7,325 nucleotides of DNA from Rickettsiales bacterium (GCA_947455845.1 CANGQE010000063.1:1-7325); one strand, 5' to 3'; shown: positions 1-6,384, counted from the stretch's first letter. Notes: generated from the letters alone by a model not told the origin. Made by a program: numbers and translations.

Positions 1-2
1 GT

Positions 3-1535
3 GCTGAAATGCCGGAGGCTGGAGCAATTAATAATGACGTAGCTGCGGCAGATTTAATTTCTACGGCCACCGCTCCTAAAGCAGCTGAAAAAACAGCGTT
101 ACAAGAGAATGAGGCTTTGTGGCGTGATTATAAAGAAGGTGTAAATTCTGAAAAAGCCGCTAATTATTCTGGTTGGTTTTGGGGAAACCAGGGCAAATCT
201 CTCAATGAAAATAAGTTTAAAGTTTTCATATCTGTTGAGCCTGATGATTTAAATAAGGCTACTGAAATTTTAATTAAAAAAGGCTACTTTAATTACCAGC
301 AACTTCCTGAATGCGAGCAGAAAATTCCTTCGTACTCAGAAGAAGATACTAAACCAAGGCTTGCAATAATTCTTTATGCGCAAGGTGAAAAAACTGGGGA
401 AAGCGATGAAGCTTGGACGGCAAGATTAAATGCGATTGAAAAAGATTTTTACGAAGCTGGAATAAAGCCTAGACCTCTTGTGAGTGAAGAGGAGGCCGCT
501 AGAGGATCCACACCTGATGACAGAAAGTTTCCGGGGAGTTTGTACAGTTATTACAAGAAGGATGTTAATCGCTGGAGTGATGCGTGGGATTGGCAAAAGG
601 ACAATTATTTTTCTGGAATAGAACTCAACGTTGCTGAATCAATTAAACAAAAGATAGAGGCGATAGAATTAAAAATTCAGGAAGCGGAGACGAGCAAAAA
701 TCTATCCGAGCTAAATAGGCTAAATAAAATGCTGCAAGCGGAGAAATTATATTTGCAAATATCGCAAGTTGGACCGGAGAGAACTGAATATGTTCAGTCT
801 GGTGCAGATATTAATGTTTCTGAAAAAACTGCTGAGGCAGAAGTGGTCACTCTTGTTGGAGGGTGGTTTGGGCCAGTGACTTTGAAAAAAGAAGTTCGGG
901 AAATGACTTTGGAGAGGGCTAGATATTTCTGGGCTAATGACCTAAGACGTTCCACAAATATTCGGACTTACAATGCTGATATTCTAACAGCTACAACCGA
1001 TGCCATTGTCAACGCTGGTAACGAAGTGCTTGATATGGGTAATTACGGGGTAAGTGGCTTAAGCAAGGCGGTTCATGATGAATTTGGGTATGGAGAAGAA
1101 GTTCTTCGTTTAGATGAGAAAAGAGGATTCTATTTTAAAAGCAAGGAAAGCAATCTTGTAAAAGCGCTGTTGAAAGGTGGTGCGGCTACTGAAGATTGTG
1201 AAATATATGTTGGCGCCCGTGATGCCGAAGGAAATGCAGTTTTAGAAGAAGAGCAGGCTAAAGATGGTGGTGGGAAACCATTATTTTGGGATACGAAAAA
1301 TAAAAAACCTACAACTGCAGCAACAAAAACTCCTTATCACGAACAAGTGCAAATAAAAGTGAAGGCAACAAAGTTGCGAAGTGGGGAGGTTGCAGTTGCT
1401 GAGATTGGCTCTGATTTAAATTCAACAACACAACAAATCGAATCAAGGGGAGTAAAATTTGTAATTCACGCAGTTGGCCCAGATTGTAGAAGGGATGAAT
1501 TTAGAGTTTTAGAAAAGGTGATGCTGAAGAAGTAG
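3..1535 (+). CDS. Macrodomain protein, N-terminal portion (5'-partial, frameshifted before its end)
   Basis: The frame is open to the left edge, so the ATG at base 9 is probably internal; no ribosome site precedes it and the first 30 residues are an Ala-rich linker. Numbering from that ATG (508 residues): residues 70-195 form an unrecognised alpha/beta region (KFKVFISVEPDDL at 69-81, AIILYAQ at 119-125, SLYSYYKKD at 177-185); 205-253 is a charged, coiled-coil-like helix; from 318 a macrodomain begins, with YNADI, the ligand-binding-type VNAGNEV (334-340), the loop YGVSGLSKAVHDEFG (346-360), and after a roughly 100-residue insert GEVAVAEIGSDL (459-470) and VKFVIHAVGPD (482-492). Macrodomains bind or hydrolyse ADP-ribose; activity here is not shown. 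The normal loop 'GGGGVDGAIH' is replaced by a divergent one. The frame ends prematurely; the rest of the macrodomain continues in another frame (see 1505-2506). The fold call is strong, the cellular role unknown; a secreted effector is a guess. Confidence 0.8.
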   Translation, partial: AEMPEAGAINNDVAAADLISTATAPKAAEKTALQENEALWRDYKEGVNSEKAANYSGWFWGNQGKSLNENKFKVFISVEPDDLNKATEILIKKGYFNYQQLPECEQKIPSYSEEDTKPRLAIILYAQGEKTGESDEAWTARLNAIEKDFYEAGIKPRPLVSEEEAARGSTPDDRKFPGSLYSYYKKDVNRWSDAWDWQKDNYFSGIELNVAESIKQKIEAIELKIQEAETSKNLSELNRLNKMLQAEKLYLQISQVGPERTEYVQSGADINVSEKTAEAEVVTLVGGWFGPVTLKKEVREMTLERARYFWANDLRRSTNIRTYNADILTATTDAIVNAGNEVLDMGNYGVSGLSKAVHDEFGYGEEVLRLDEKRGFYFKSKESNLVKALLKGGAATEDCEIYVGARDAEGNAVLEEEQAKDGGGKPLFWDTKNKKPTTAATKTPYHEQVQIKVKATKLRSGEVAVAEIGSDLNSTTQQIESRGVKFVIHAVGPDCRRDEFRVLEKVMLKK

Positions 1536-2506
1536 CGAGCGGTAAAATTGCAGCTAGAAAACAGGCTTTAGAAAGTACTTATAAAGCCTTGCTAGAGAAA
1601 GCTTTGGAAAGGGGTGTTAAAAAAATCGCCGTACCAGTTTTGTCAATCGGTGTTTTTCAATATCCAGAAGAAGAGGCGGCGCAAGTAATTGGCGGAGTAT
1701 TGCGCGATTTCAGATCTAAATTTGAAGAAATCTCAATTTTTGCCATCGACCCTAAAAACAAAGAGCAGAGGCCGGCTGTTTTGGATTTAATAGAGCAAAA
1801 TTTATTTCAGACAAATTTTGATTTAATGCAAAAGAGCGATAAGTCAGAGACCCCATGGAAAAGGAGTTCGCAAGATCAAGGTGGTGCCGAAATTGTTATT
1901 GAAAAACCATCGAGGAATGTTAAGGCGTCTTTATTTTCACCACTAATGACACTTAATGAAAAGCATATTTGGTATGTTGCTGAAGATCCAGATGGCTCTC
2001 TCAATCCAAATAATCGGGCTAATAAATTTAAAGTGGTGGATGGAATTTACGGTAAAGAAAAATCAGACACATCTGAGATCAAGGATACTTTCATCGACAT
2101 TCTCTTAAAAGTTGCAGCGGGTAGTGAGGATGGGCCAACAAGACAAAGCCTGACGCAGCGGCAGGTTCTGGCGATTATCGCCAAAGCTAAAGAAAGAGGT
2201 GGCATTAAGAATGAAGCAAATGCGCAAGGCGAATATCTTAAACCAGCCAGTGAAATTGAAGATATCCTTGGCATTCCAGCGGTTGAGGCCAAAAAATTCT
2301 CGGCGGCTTTTCAAAAAGAATGTGAGGCCTGCGGAATTTATTCTGGTCGCAAAGGCGGAAAATCCGTAGGTTTGCGCCTGACATTTATTTCTGACGATGT
2401 GGTTGAGAAATTTGCAAAGCTATCGGAAGTGGAATATGGAGAACGTGCAGCTAAAGCCGAGGCAAATTTGCAAGAAGTAAAAATTGCGATTGGTAATCAA
2501 CACTAA
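1505..2506 (+). CDS. Macrodomain protein, C-terminal portion (second macrodomain half plus C-terminal extension)
   Basis: This is the continuation of the preceding gene after the frameshift; the first in-frame ATG is at 1589 (305 residues from there), but homologous-looking sequence begins at about 1514, before that ATG, so 1589 is unlikely to be a true start. Residues 8-31 from 1589 carry the second half of the macrodomain: GVKKIAVPVLSIG then VFQYPEEEAAQ, matching the family's loop-2 pattern S-x-G-x-F-x-YP-x-E-x-AA, followed by the last strand and helix (EISIFAID, 47-54). Residues 55-160 are unassigned. Residues 187-268 show a helix (QRQVLAIIAKAKERG), a helix-turn-helix-like pair (ASEIEDILGIP, then AVEAKKFSAAFQKE) and a basic hairpin (GRKGGKSVGLRLTF), which resembles a winged helix; this is a pattern reading only. 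If the frame were restored the full protein would exceed 830 residues. A truncated macrodomain paralogue starts 12 bases after the stop. Confidence 0.75.
   Translation, partial: SFRKGDAEEVASGKIAARKQALESTYKALLEKALERGVKKIAVPVLSIGVFQYPEEEAAQVIGGVLRDFRSKFEEISIFAIDPKNKEQRPAVLDLIEQNLFQTNFDLMQKSDKSETPWKRSSQDQGGAEIVIEKPSRNVKASLFSPLMTLNEKHIWYVAEDPDGSLNPNNRANKFKVVDGIYGKEKSDTSEIKDTFIDILLKVAAGSEDGPTRQSLTQRQVLAIIAKAKERGGIKNEANAQGEYLKPASEIEDILGIPAVEAKKFSAAFQKECEACGIYSGRKGGKSVGLRLTFISDDVVEKFAKLSEVEYGERAAKAEANLQEVKIAIGNQH
1512..1519 (+). other. Frameshift site joining the two halves of the macrodomain gene
   Basis: The upstream frame reads FRVLEK then VMLKK and stops at 1533-1535. From base 1514 the -1 frame reads K-G-D-A-E-E-V-A-S-G-K-I-A-A-R and runs uninterrupted into the second half of the macrodomain; it is closed by a TAG at 1502-1504, so the switch must lie between 1505 and 1535. 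One missing A in the short A run at 1513-1516 would restore a single frame. The site lacks a canonical X-XXY-YYZ slippery heptamer, so a mutation or sequencing error is more likely than programmed frameshifting. Confidence 0.75.
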
Positions 2507-2518
2507 ATTAGTAAAAAA

Positions 2519-2701
2519 ATGAAGAGTGCCCCAATTAAGATAAAAACTTGCAATGCAAATATTTTAGAAAGCAATGCGGAGGCGATTGTTAACGCTGGTA
2601 ATGAAGTTTTGGATAGAGGAAGTTACGGAGTTGGTGGCTTAAGCAAGGCAATACATGATGATTTTGGTTATGAAGGTAGAGTAATGGGTGAAATTGCATA
2701 A
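2519..2701 (+). pseudogene. Truncated second macrodomain copy (N-terminal fragment)
   Basis: A 60-residue frame beginning MKSAPIKIKTCNANILE carries only the N-terminal third of a macrodomain: AEAIVNAGNEVLD followed by SYGVGGLSKAIHDDFGY. It is clearly paralogous to residues 318-361 of the upstream protein, sharing VNAGNEVLD, the GLSKA loop and HD-x-FGY, and 16 identical bases (1054-1069 and 2634-2649). It stops right after FGYEGRVMGEIA, so it lacks the GEA strand, the VGP strand and loop 2 needed for an ADP-ribose pocket. The start lies 12 bases after the preceding stop with no strong ribosome site, suggesting co-transcription with the upstream gene. The break point coincides with where the upstream paralogue carries its long insert. 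Other frames from 2702 to 2918 do not supply the missing macrodomain motifs that I can see. Most likely a decayed duplicate; a small expressed protein cannot be excluded. Confidence 0.7.
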
Positions 2702-2918
2702 ACAGGGTAAAACCACCACGGGATTTTGACTGGAACATTGACTTTATTGATTATAAGTCACTTTTCTATTTCCAGAAATGCCTATTTTTCTTAGAGGGCG
2801 TAAGGATGGCGATGTAAGTCAAAAAGTCTCTACTCATACTAAATAAGGTTAGAGATAGTTTTTAAGTGTCATTATTTTCTTTTTTACCTCTTTGCATGTA
2901 TAATGGATAATTATTTTA
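2702..2918. other. Tail-to-tail intergenic region, no gene seen
   Basis: This AT-rich spacer separates the + strand macrodomain genes from the - strand effector gene, whose stop is at 2919-2921. I see no open frame with a ribosome site and no RNA gene. A small inverted repeat GACTT/AAGTC lies near 2743-2762, and a weak terminator-like structure lies at 2821-2863. Confidence 0.5.
2821..2863. terminator. Possible weak bidirectional terminator between convergent genes
   Basis: A run of five A precedes the arm TCTCTA (2827-2832); the complementary arm TAGAGA (2850-2855) is followed by TAG and five T. The A-tract, stem and T-tract would serve both convergent genes. The stem is only 6 bp with a 17-base loop and is not GC-rich, so this is tentative. 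Confidence 0.25.
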
Positions 2919-4730
2919 TTAACGCTCTTTTGATGTTACGGACCCTGCTTTTTTAGATCTAAAGCGATCTGCAAATAATGAGCTTTTGGCAAGATCTCCG
3001 GCAGAGCTTTGACTGTTTTCCGATTTATTTTTTGAGGGGCGAATTCTTTCGGCAAAGCTTCTTGTAGCTTCGTCTCCATTTAAATCTACCTGACGATCAG
3101 TTGCTGCAAGATCCAATGCTGAAAGTGTGTTTTCTTTGATGCCTTGAATGACTTGAGACAAATCATCTTTTACCGCAACTCTTCTCTGAATTGCCTCAAT
3201 AACTGCTTCAGGATTTTCTCGATCTTTTGCAAATAAATCATCGGCGACATGCCAAATTCCTGATCCATTCTTCTCGGCATTTCGAGCAGCAAAACCATGA
3301 ATATCGTAATTGTTGCAGAACTGATCAAGCAACAATCCGTCCAAAGTTTGACCAGATTCTCGGTCTTGCATTTCGGTTAAGCCAAAATGATCGGCGATGT
3401 TTTTTAGTTCTTTGGCATTCTCCTGAAAGTATAAATCATTTGGATCGAGTGTAGAGATTTTTTGCGAGAGTCTTGTAAACATAATTTCCTGAACTTTCAA
3501 ATCGAAGCGAGAATCGTTTATTTCACCAAGTTTTGTTTCAAGCGCTGTCTGCGCTGCGTTAACCCCAGCGTCATTTCCATCTAAAGGACCTTGTTGCCAG
3601 TTATCTTTCCAATTACAAGCATGCAAACGTAACTCATACATTCCATGCAAACTTGCATGCTCAGCAAATTTTTCTGGAGTAAGTTCGCAAATTAAATCAC
3701 CATTCCAGTGATCAATCAGCAGCATTTTATCCTCAACAATAGCGGCATTGAAGATGTGGTCGGGATTTGCTTGAATTACGAAAGTTTGAGGAAGACCAGC
3801 CCAGATTGCTTTGGACTGAGTATTTCGCGCATATTCCAAACAATTGCCGTAGGATGGATCATAAGGGAAATTCTCGAAATCGGCCTTGGCAAAATCTGGA
3901 ACAATTTCGCCAAATCTGACACGATTAAAGCCTTTGATTGTTTGATCCAGAAATGTCTTTTCCTCTTCGCTTCTAACGCCGGATAGCTCAAGAATTTGCG
4001 TGCTGCTGATTGGCAATTTTTTTTGCTTGAGCTCCTCTTCTAGTTTTTGATTTAGCTTAATAACAGAAGTCCTCTTAATACCTTCTGATAAAGATTGCAC
4101 TGTTTGATTTCTTAACTCCTCATGAGAAGCACGAAGCTCTGAAAATTTTTCAACTACGCCAGCAAATTGCGTGAAATCTTGTGGCGGAGTTATTGGTTTG
4201 ATTCTTTTTTCGATAAACTCAACAAATCGTGCACCGTCAGAGCTAAATTCGTGAGTGTCACTAAAGAATTGCGTGTTTGATCTTGCTCCACTGGCGAATG
4301 TCTCCTTTTGCCATTGTTGAGTTGATGGCGATCTTTTGATCGCCTCTTGCAACACACCTCGCTCATCGGAGGAAATTTTGATAATCTCGTCACACCAACG
4401 ATATTCAACATTTGCAGGCTTTCCATCAACAAATTCACCAACAAAAATCGCGCCAGATGGAATTTGATCAGAAGTATTTGCGATATATTTTTTGCCATCG
4501 CGCCCAACCCTCTCTTCTGGAATGAATTCTGATTGTTTTGCATAATCAAACTCCGCAGAAAATTTTAAAATTCCTTTTCTTGGAATCCTATCCGCATCAA
4601 CTTCGCCATAAAAATCACCACGATTTTGGAGATTGCGATGTAGCAATGGATCTAGTTCAGCGCCTTCTAAACATGCATTATGAAATGCTTTTTCAAGTTC
4701 AAATCTTTCTTGTTTTGATAGATAAGACAT
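2919..4730 (-). CDS. Predicted papain/transglutaminase-fold cysteine enzyme, candidate secreted effector (603 aa)
   Basis: The protein has no signal peptide or membrane segment. Its recognisable core is residues 287-345: YGNCLEYA with Cys297, a GLP turn (312-314), DHIFNAAIV with His325, and LLIDHWNG with Asp340. A G-x-C-x-E-Y-A motif, then His, then Asp 15 residues later is the order and spacing of the transglutaminase-like/papain superfamily, which contains proteases, deamidases and transglutaminases, including many bacterial effectors; the 28-residue Cys-His interval fits the compact transglutaminase-like core better than YopT-type proteases. Residues 1-280 and 345-560 are unrecognised; 190-265 is rich in charged helix. 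The last 40 residues are hydrophilic and rich in Ser, Lys and Arg (RPSKNK..., FADRFRSKK), compatible with a C-terminal type IV secretion signal (inference). The start ATG has no good ribosome site (CCGAGC precedes it). An IS3 element ends 37 bp upstream, so the native promoter may be lost. Substrate unknown. Confidence 0.75.
   Translation of the reverse strand: MSYLSKQERFELEKAFHNACLEGAELDPLLHRNLQNRGDFYGEVDADRIPRKGILKFSAEFDYAKQSEFIPEERVGRDGKKYIANTSDQIPSGAIFVGEFVDGKPANVEYRWCDEIIKISSDERGVLQEAIKRSPSTQQWQKETFASGARSNTQFFSDTHEFSSDGARFVEFIEKRIKPITPPQDFTQFAGVVEKFSELRASHEELRNQTVQSLSEGIKRTSVIKLNQKLEEELKQKKLPISSTQILELSGVRSEEEKTFLDQTIKGFNRVRFGEIVPDFAKADFENFPYDPSYGNCLEYARNTQSKAIWAGLPQTFVIQANPDHIFNAAIVEDKMLLIDHWNGDLICELTPEKFAEHASLHGMYELRLHACNWKDNWQQGPLDGNDAGVNAAQTALETKLGEINDSRFDLKVQEIMFTRLSQKISTLDPNDLYFQENAKELKNIADHFGLTEMQDRESGQTLDGLLLDQFCNNYDIHGFAARNAEKNGSGIWHVADDLFAKDRENPEAVIEAIQRRVAVKDDLSQVIQGIKENTLSALDLAATDRQVDLNGDEATRSFAERIRPSKNKSENSQSSAGDLAKSSLFADRFRSKKAGSVTSKER
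3618..3661. repeat. Overlapping palindromic repeats inside the effector gene
   Basis: AGCATGCAA (3618-3626) pairs with TTGCATGCT (3653-3661), and an alternative tighter hairpin CATGCAA-AC-TTGCATG occupies 3644-3659. CATGCAAAC also occurs as a direct repeat at 3620-3628 and 3644-3652. The sequence lies in coding DNA (Leu-His rich stretch, residues 361-371), so it may simply reflect codon use. Confidence 0.5.
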
Positions 4731-4767
4731 GCTCGGTTTAATTTTTTATCAATTGCACAGTGTGAAG

Positions 4768-4820
4768 TGACCCCCTAACGTCGGACACAAATTCCACTCA
4801 TTAGGAGTTCTTTTTTTAAA
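4768..4820 (+). repeat. Terminal inverted repeat of IS3 element, orfB-distal end
   Basis: It begins TGACCCCC at 4768 and matches the opposite end in register (8 of the first 8 bases, GGACAC at 4783-4788, GAGTTCT near 4805-4811). It is the boundary nearest the effector gene, whose start codon is 37 bases away. Confidence 0.8.
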
Positions 4821-4860
4821 AAAGATGGAACAAATTCAGAGGTAATTTTCAGGTAATTTC

Positions 4861-5054
4861 TAACAGTTTTTCCTGTTAAACTTAACCTTAAACACCACCT
4901 CAAGAATTTGCTTTATTTTGACAGTTTTTGGCACTCCTGCCGAGACTGTAAAAAAGAAATTATTGTGACCTTTTCTTCGAATCAAGAGGTTAAAAATTAA
5001 ACTTTATTTTGCCCTTAAACTCTAGCAGGTTAAGGGGCGGCGATGAGCCCCTTA
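4861..5054. repeat. Cluster of hairpin-forming inverted repeats in the long 3' tail of the IS
   Basis: The 378-bp stretch 4768-5145 between the orfB stop and the IS end holds no gene I can support. It contains TAACAG/CTGTTA (4861-4866, 4873-4878), a nested imperfect hairpin ACAGT-GGCA/TGCC-ACTGT (4920-4948), and a perfect 8-bp stem TAAGGGGC/GCCCCTTA (5031-5038, 5047-5054). The segment CCCTTAA (5012-5018) can also pair with TTAAGGG (5030-5036), so the last two stems are mutually exclusive. None is followed by a good T run, so I do not call a terminator. Confidence 0.5.
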
Positions 5055-5145
5055 GATAATAAACCGAAGCGCAGCTTTCCTTAAAAAGATAAAATTCAAA
5101 AAAATTCCGGAAGAAAGTTTTAAAAAAATCTCCAAAAAATAAAAT

Positions 5146-5963
5146 CTATAAACCACGATAAACCTGATGAGGCGTTCTGTAGCTAAGGCTCTGATGCAAC
5201 CGATCATAATTATACCATAGAATAAATTCACCCAAACACTTCTTGGCTTCAGCCACTGTTTCGTAGCGCTGGTAGTATACGTCCTCTTGCTTAATCGTTC
5301 TCCACAACCTCTCAACAAAGATATTGTCGAAGCATCGTCCCTTACCATCCATACTGATTTGAATCTGCTTTTTCTGTAGAATTTCAATGAAGTCATTTGA
5401 GGTAAATTGGCTACCTTGATCAGAGTTAAAAATCTGGGGCTGATGCTCTTTCTTCAAAGCATCCGCAAGGCATTTACAACAAAACTCTACATCCAGACTC
5501 ACAGCAATTTTGTGATCAAGAATGTAGCGGCTGTAAATATCGATGATGGCAGAGCAATGTAAGTGATGTCCGTAGCCCAAACCTGATTGGGGAATGAGAT
5601 GATTAATTCCTTGAGCAAATAGGCGAATTTCTGGTTAGGGTTGAGGATTGTAGTGTTGATCCTTTTGCGCGGATAAAGCCCAACAATCTTCATCCCCCTC
5701 ATGATTCTTGTCACCTTTTTGCGATTAACAATTACGCCTAAAATATTCAACGCAGCAGTGATTTTTCTGTAGCCGTAAATGCACTTGCTCTTGAGGTAAA
5801 TCTCGTGAATTTTATTGGCTAATTCGGTGTCGTCAGAGAGGTGGCGTTTGTGGTAAATGGTGCTGCGGTTTAACGCGAGCAAAGAAGCTTGGGCATTGAT
5901 TGCAAGATCAGCATGATCGAACTCGATCATACTGACCTTTTCTGATAACTTTAGCTCGGAAAT
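5146..5963 (-). pseudogene. IS3-family transposase OrfB (DDE integrase domain), broken by a small internal deletion
   Basis: OrfB supplies the catalytic part of the OrfAB transposase that cuts and joins IS ends. Two frames make it up. The first (ATG at 5930, but open from the A run at 5963) holds an HTH_21-type region (IHEIYLKSKCIYGYRKI, then RIMRGMKIVGLYPRKR) and the start of the catalytic core, QVWATDITYI with the first Asp (codon 5568-5570). The second, in the -1 frame down to 5146, resumes with AIIDIYSRYILDH, then FNSDQGSQFTS with the second Asp, and FDNIFVERLWRTIKQE with the Glu; 35 residues separate the last two, the hallmark DD(35)E spacing. Between TDITYI and AIID only 8 bases remain where the family normally has about ten to eleven residues (usually a GF-x-YL strand), consistent with loss of about 25 bases near 5548-5556. 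The deletion both shifts frame and removes a core strand, so the enzyme is expected to be inactive. Confidence 0.85.
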
Positions 5964-6256
5964 TTTTTTTTATAAAAATCGTTAGCCATTGTTAGCTCCC
6001 CAACTTTCTTCTGCAGATTCTCGATTTGCTGTTCATTTTCTAAGAGACGTTTGGCGATTACTTTATCGCCCGGCTTCTCGTCAATAAAAACCTGCTCACA
6101 ACCCAATAAAAGTTGCTTACGCCACTGATGAATTCTCGCCGGAAAAACTTTAAATTCCGACGCGATTTGAGAAATTGTTTTATCCCCTTTTATGGCCTCG
6201 AGAGCAACCTGTTTTTTAAAAGATGGACTGTAATTATTCTTCTGACCTCTGGGCAT
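5951..6256 (-). CDS. IS3-family transposase OrfA (helix-turn-helix protein)
   Basis: This 101-residue protein has the usual OrfA length and build. Residues 9-50 form the terminal-repeat-binding helix-turn-helix (YSPSFKKQVALEAI, then ISQIASEFKVFPARIHQWRKQLL), and residues 68-97 form a heptad-type helix (RLLENEQQIENLQKKVGELT) used for dimerisation and contact with OrfAB. The start is supported by an AGGAGT ribosome site at 6262-6267, five bases from the ATG. The gene ends just past an A9 run where ribosomes can slip -1 into orfB. OrfA itself looks intact, so it could still bind IS ends and possibly repress or interfere with related copies even though orfB is broken. Confidence 0.9.
   Translation of the reverse strand: MPRGQKNNYSPSFKKQVALEAIKGDKTISQIASEFKVFPARIHQWRKQLLLGCEQVFIDEKPGDKVIAKRLLENEQQIENLQKKVGELTMANDFYKKKFPS
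5963..5971 (-). promoter_or_regulatory. Programmed -1 frameshift site (A9 run) between orfA and orfB
   Basis: On the - strand orfA reads TAT AAA AAA AAA TTT. Slipping back one base in the nine A residues gives ATT TCC GAG ..., which is open through K-I-S-E-L-K-L-S-E-K-V-S to the orfB ATG at 5930. The -1 frame has a TAA directly upstream (5970-5972), so orfB can only be entered from this run. This matches the IS3-family mechanism for making OrfAB. Confidence 0.8.
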
Positions 6257-6261
6257 TTTTT

Positions 6262-6267
6262 ACTCCT
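6262..6267 (-). promoter_or_regulatory. Ribosome binding site of orfA
   Basis: AGGAGT on the - strand, five bases before the ATG at 6256. It is the only strong Shine-Dalgarno sequence seen ahead of a gene in this window and fixes the orfA start. Confidence 0.75.
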
Positions 6268-6285
6268 AAAAATATTGGGGAAATA

Positions 6286-6338
6286 TTTAAAAAGAGAACT
6301 CTAAATGGGAAGAAATGGTGTCCAGTTTTTGGGGGTCA
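6286..6338 (-). repeat. Terminal inverted repeat of IS3 element, orfA-proximal end
   Basis: Read on the - strand from 6338 it begins TGACCCCC, then AAAAACTGGACACC, a typical IS3/IS150-type end. It matches the 4768-4820 end in register and lies upstream of orfA, where such ends usually also hold the transposase promoter. Confidence 0.8.
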
Positions 6339-6364
6339 TAATAGTGTGCCTCGAAGATTTCTCA

Positions 6365-6384
6365 AAGAACTTAATATAGTTCTT
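6365..6384. repeat. Perfect hairpin downstream of the resolvase gene
   Basis: AAGAACT (6365-6371) and AGTTCTT (6378-6384) form a 7-bp stem with a 6-base loop in the 141-bp gap (6339-6479) between the IS end and the resolvase stop. It could help terminate the resolvase transcript, but it is AT-rich and lacks a T tract. I see no gene in this gap. Confidence 0.35.

Larger units (their letters stand above)
4768..6338 (-). mobile_element. IS3-family insertion sequence (IS150-like ends), transposase inactivated
   Basis: Both ends begin TGACCCCC and, read inward, align without gaps for about 53 bases: GGACAC is shared at positions 16-21, CATT...GAGTTCT at about 32-44 and TTTTTAAA thereafter. Between them lie orfA and orfB on the - strand in the standard IS3 arrangement with a slippery A run between them. 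The element is 1571 bp, a little long for the family because 378 bp follow the orfB stop before the left end. No clean short target duplication adjoins the ends; a 6-base direct repeat AGTGTG lies at 4759-4764 and 6343-6348, three and four bases outside the repeats. A deletion in orfB means the element probably cannot move unaided. Confidence 0.85.

Noticed and set aside
2047..2314. Two open frames on the - strand within the macrodomain gene.
   Set aside because: No ribosome sites or recognisable motifs, and they lie opposite a clearly coding frame; frame shadows.
2884..2912. TATAAT at about 2901 resembling a + strand promoter.
   Set aside because: No suitable -35 at 16-18 bp and no + strand gene downstream; it would only run antisense to the effector.
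4917..4950. TTGACA in the IS tail as a -35 box.
   Set aside because: No -10-like hexamer at the right distance, and the sequence is part of a hairpin.
5052..5396. A 114-codon - strand frame overlapping orfB.
   Set aside because: It overlaps the second Asp/Glu part of orfB in the wrong frame and has no motif.
4759..6348. AGTGTG direct repeats on both sides of the IS as a target duplication.
   Set aside because: They are offset by 3 and 4 bases from the inverted-repeat ends and are longer than the usual 3-5 bp; may be chance.
6332..6369. GGGGTCATA... starting at 6332 looks like a 38-bp Tn3 terminal repeat next to tnpR.
   Set aside because: The GGGGGTCA is accounted for by the IS3 terminal repeat, matching the opposite end in register; the remaining bases do not clearly end in the usual TAAG, and no partner end is visible.
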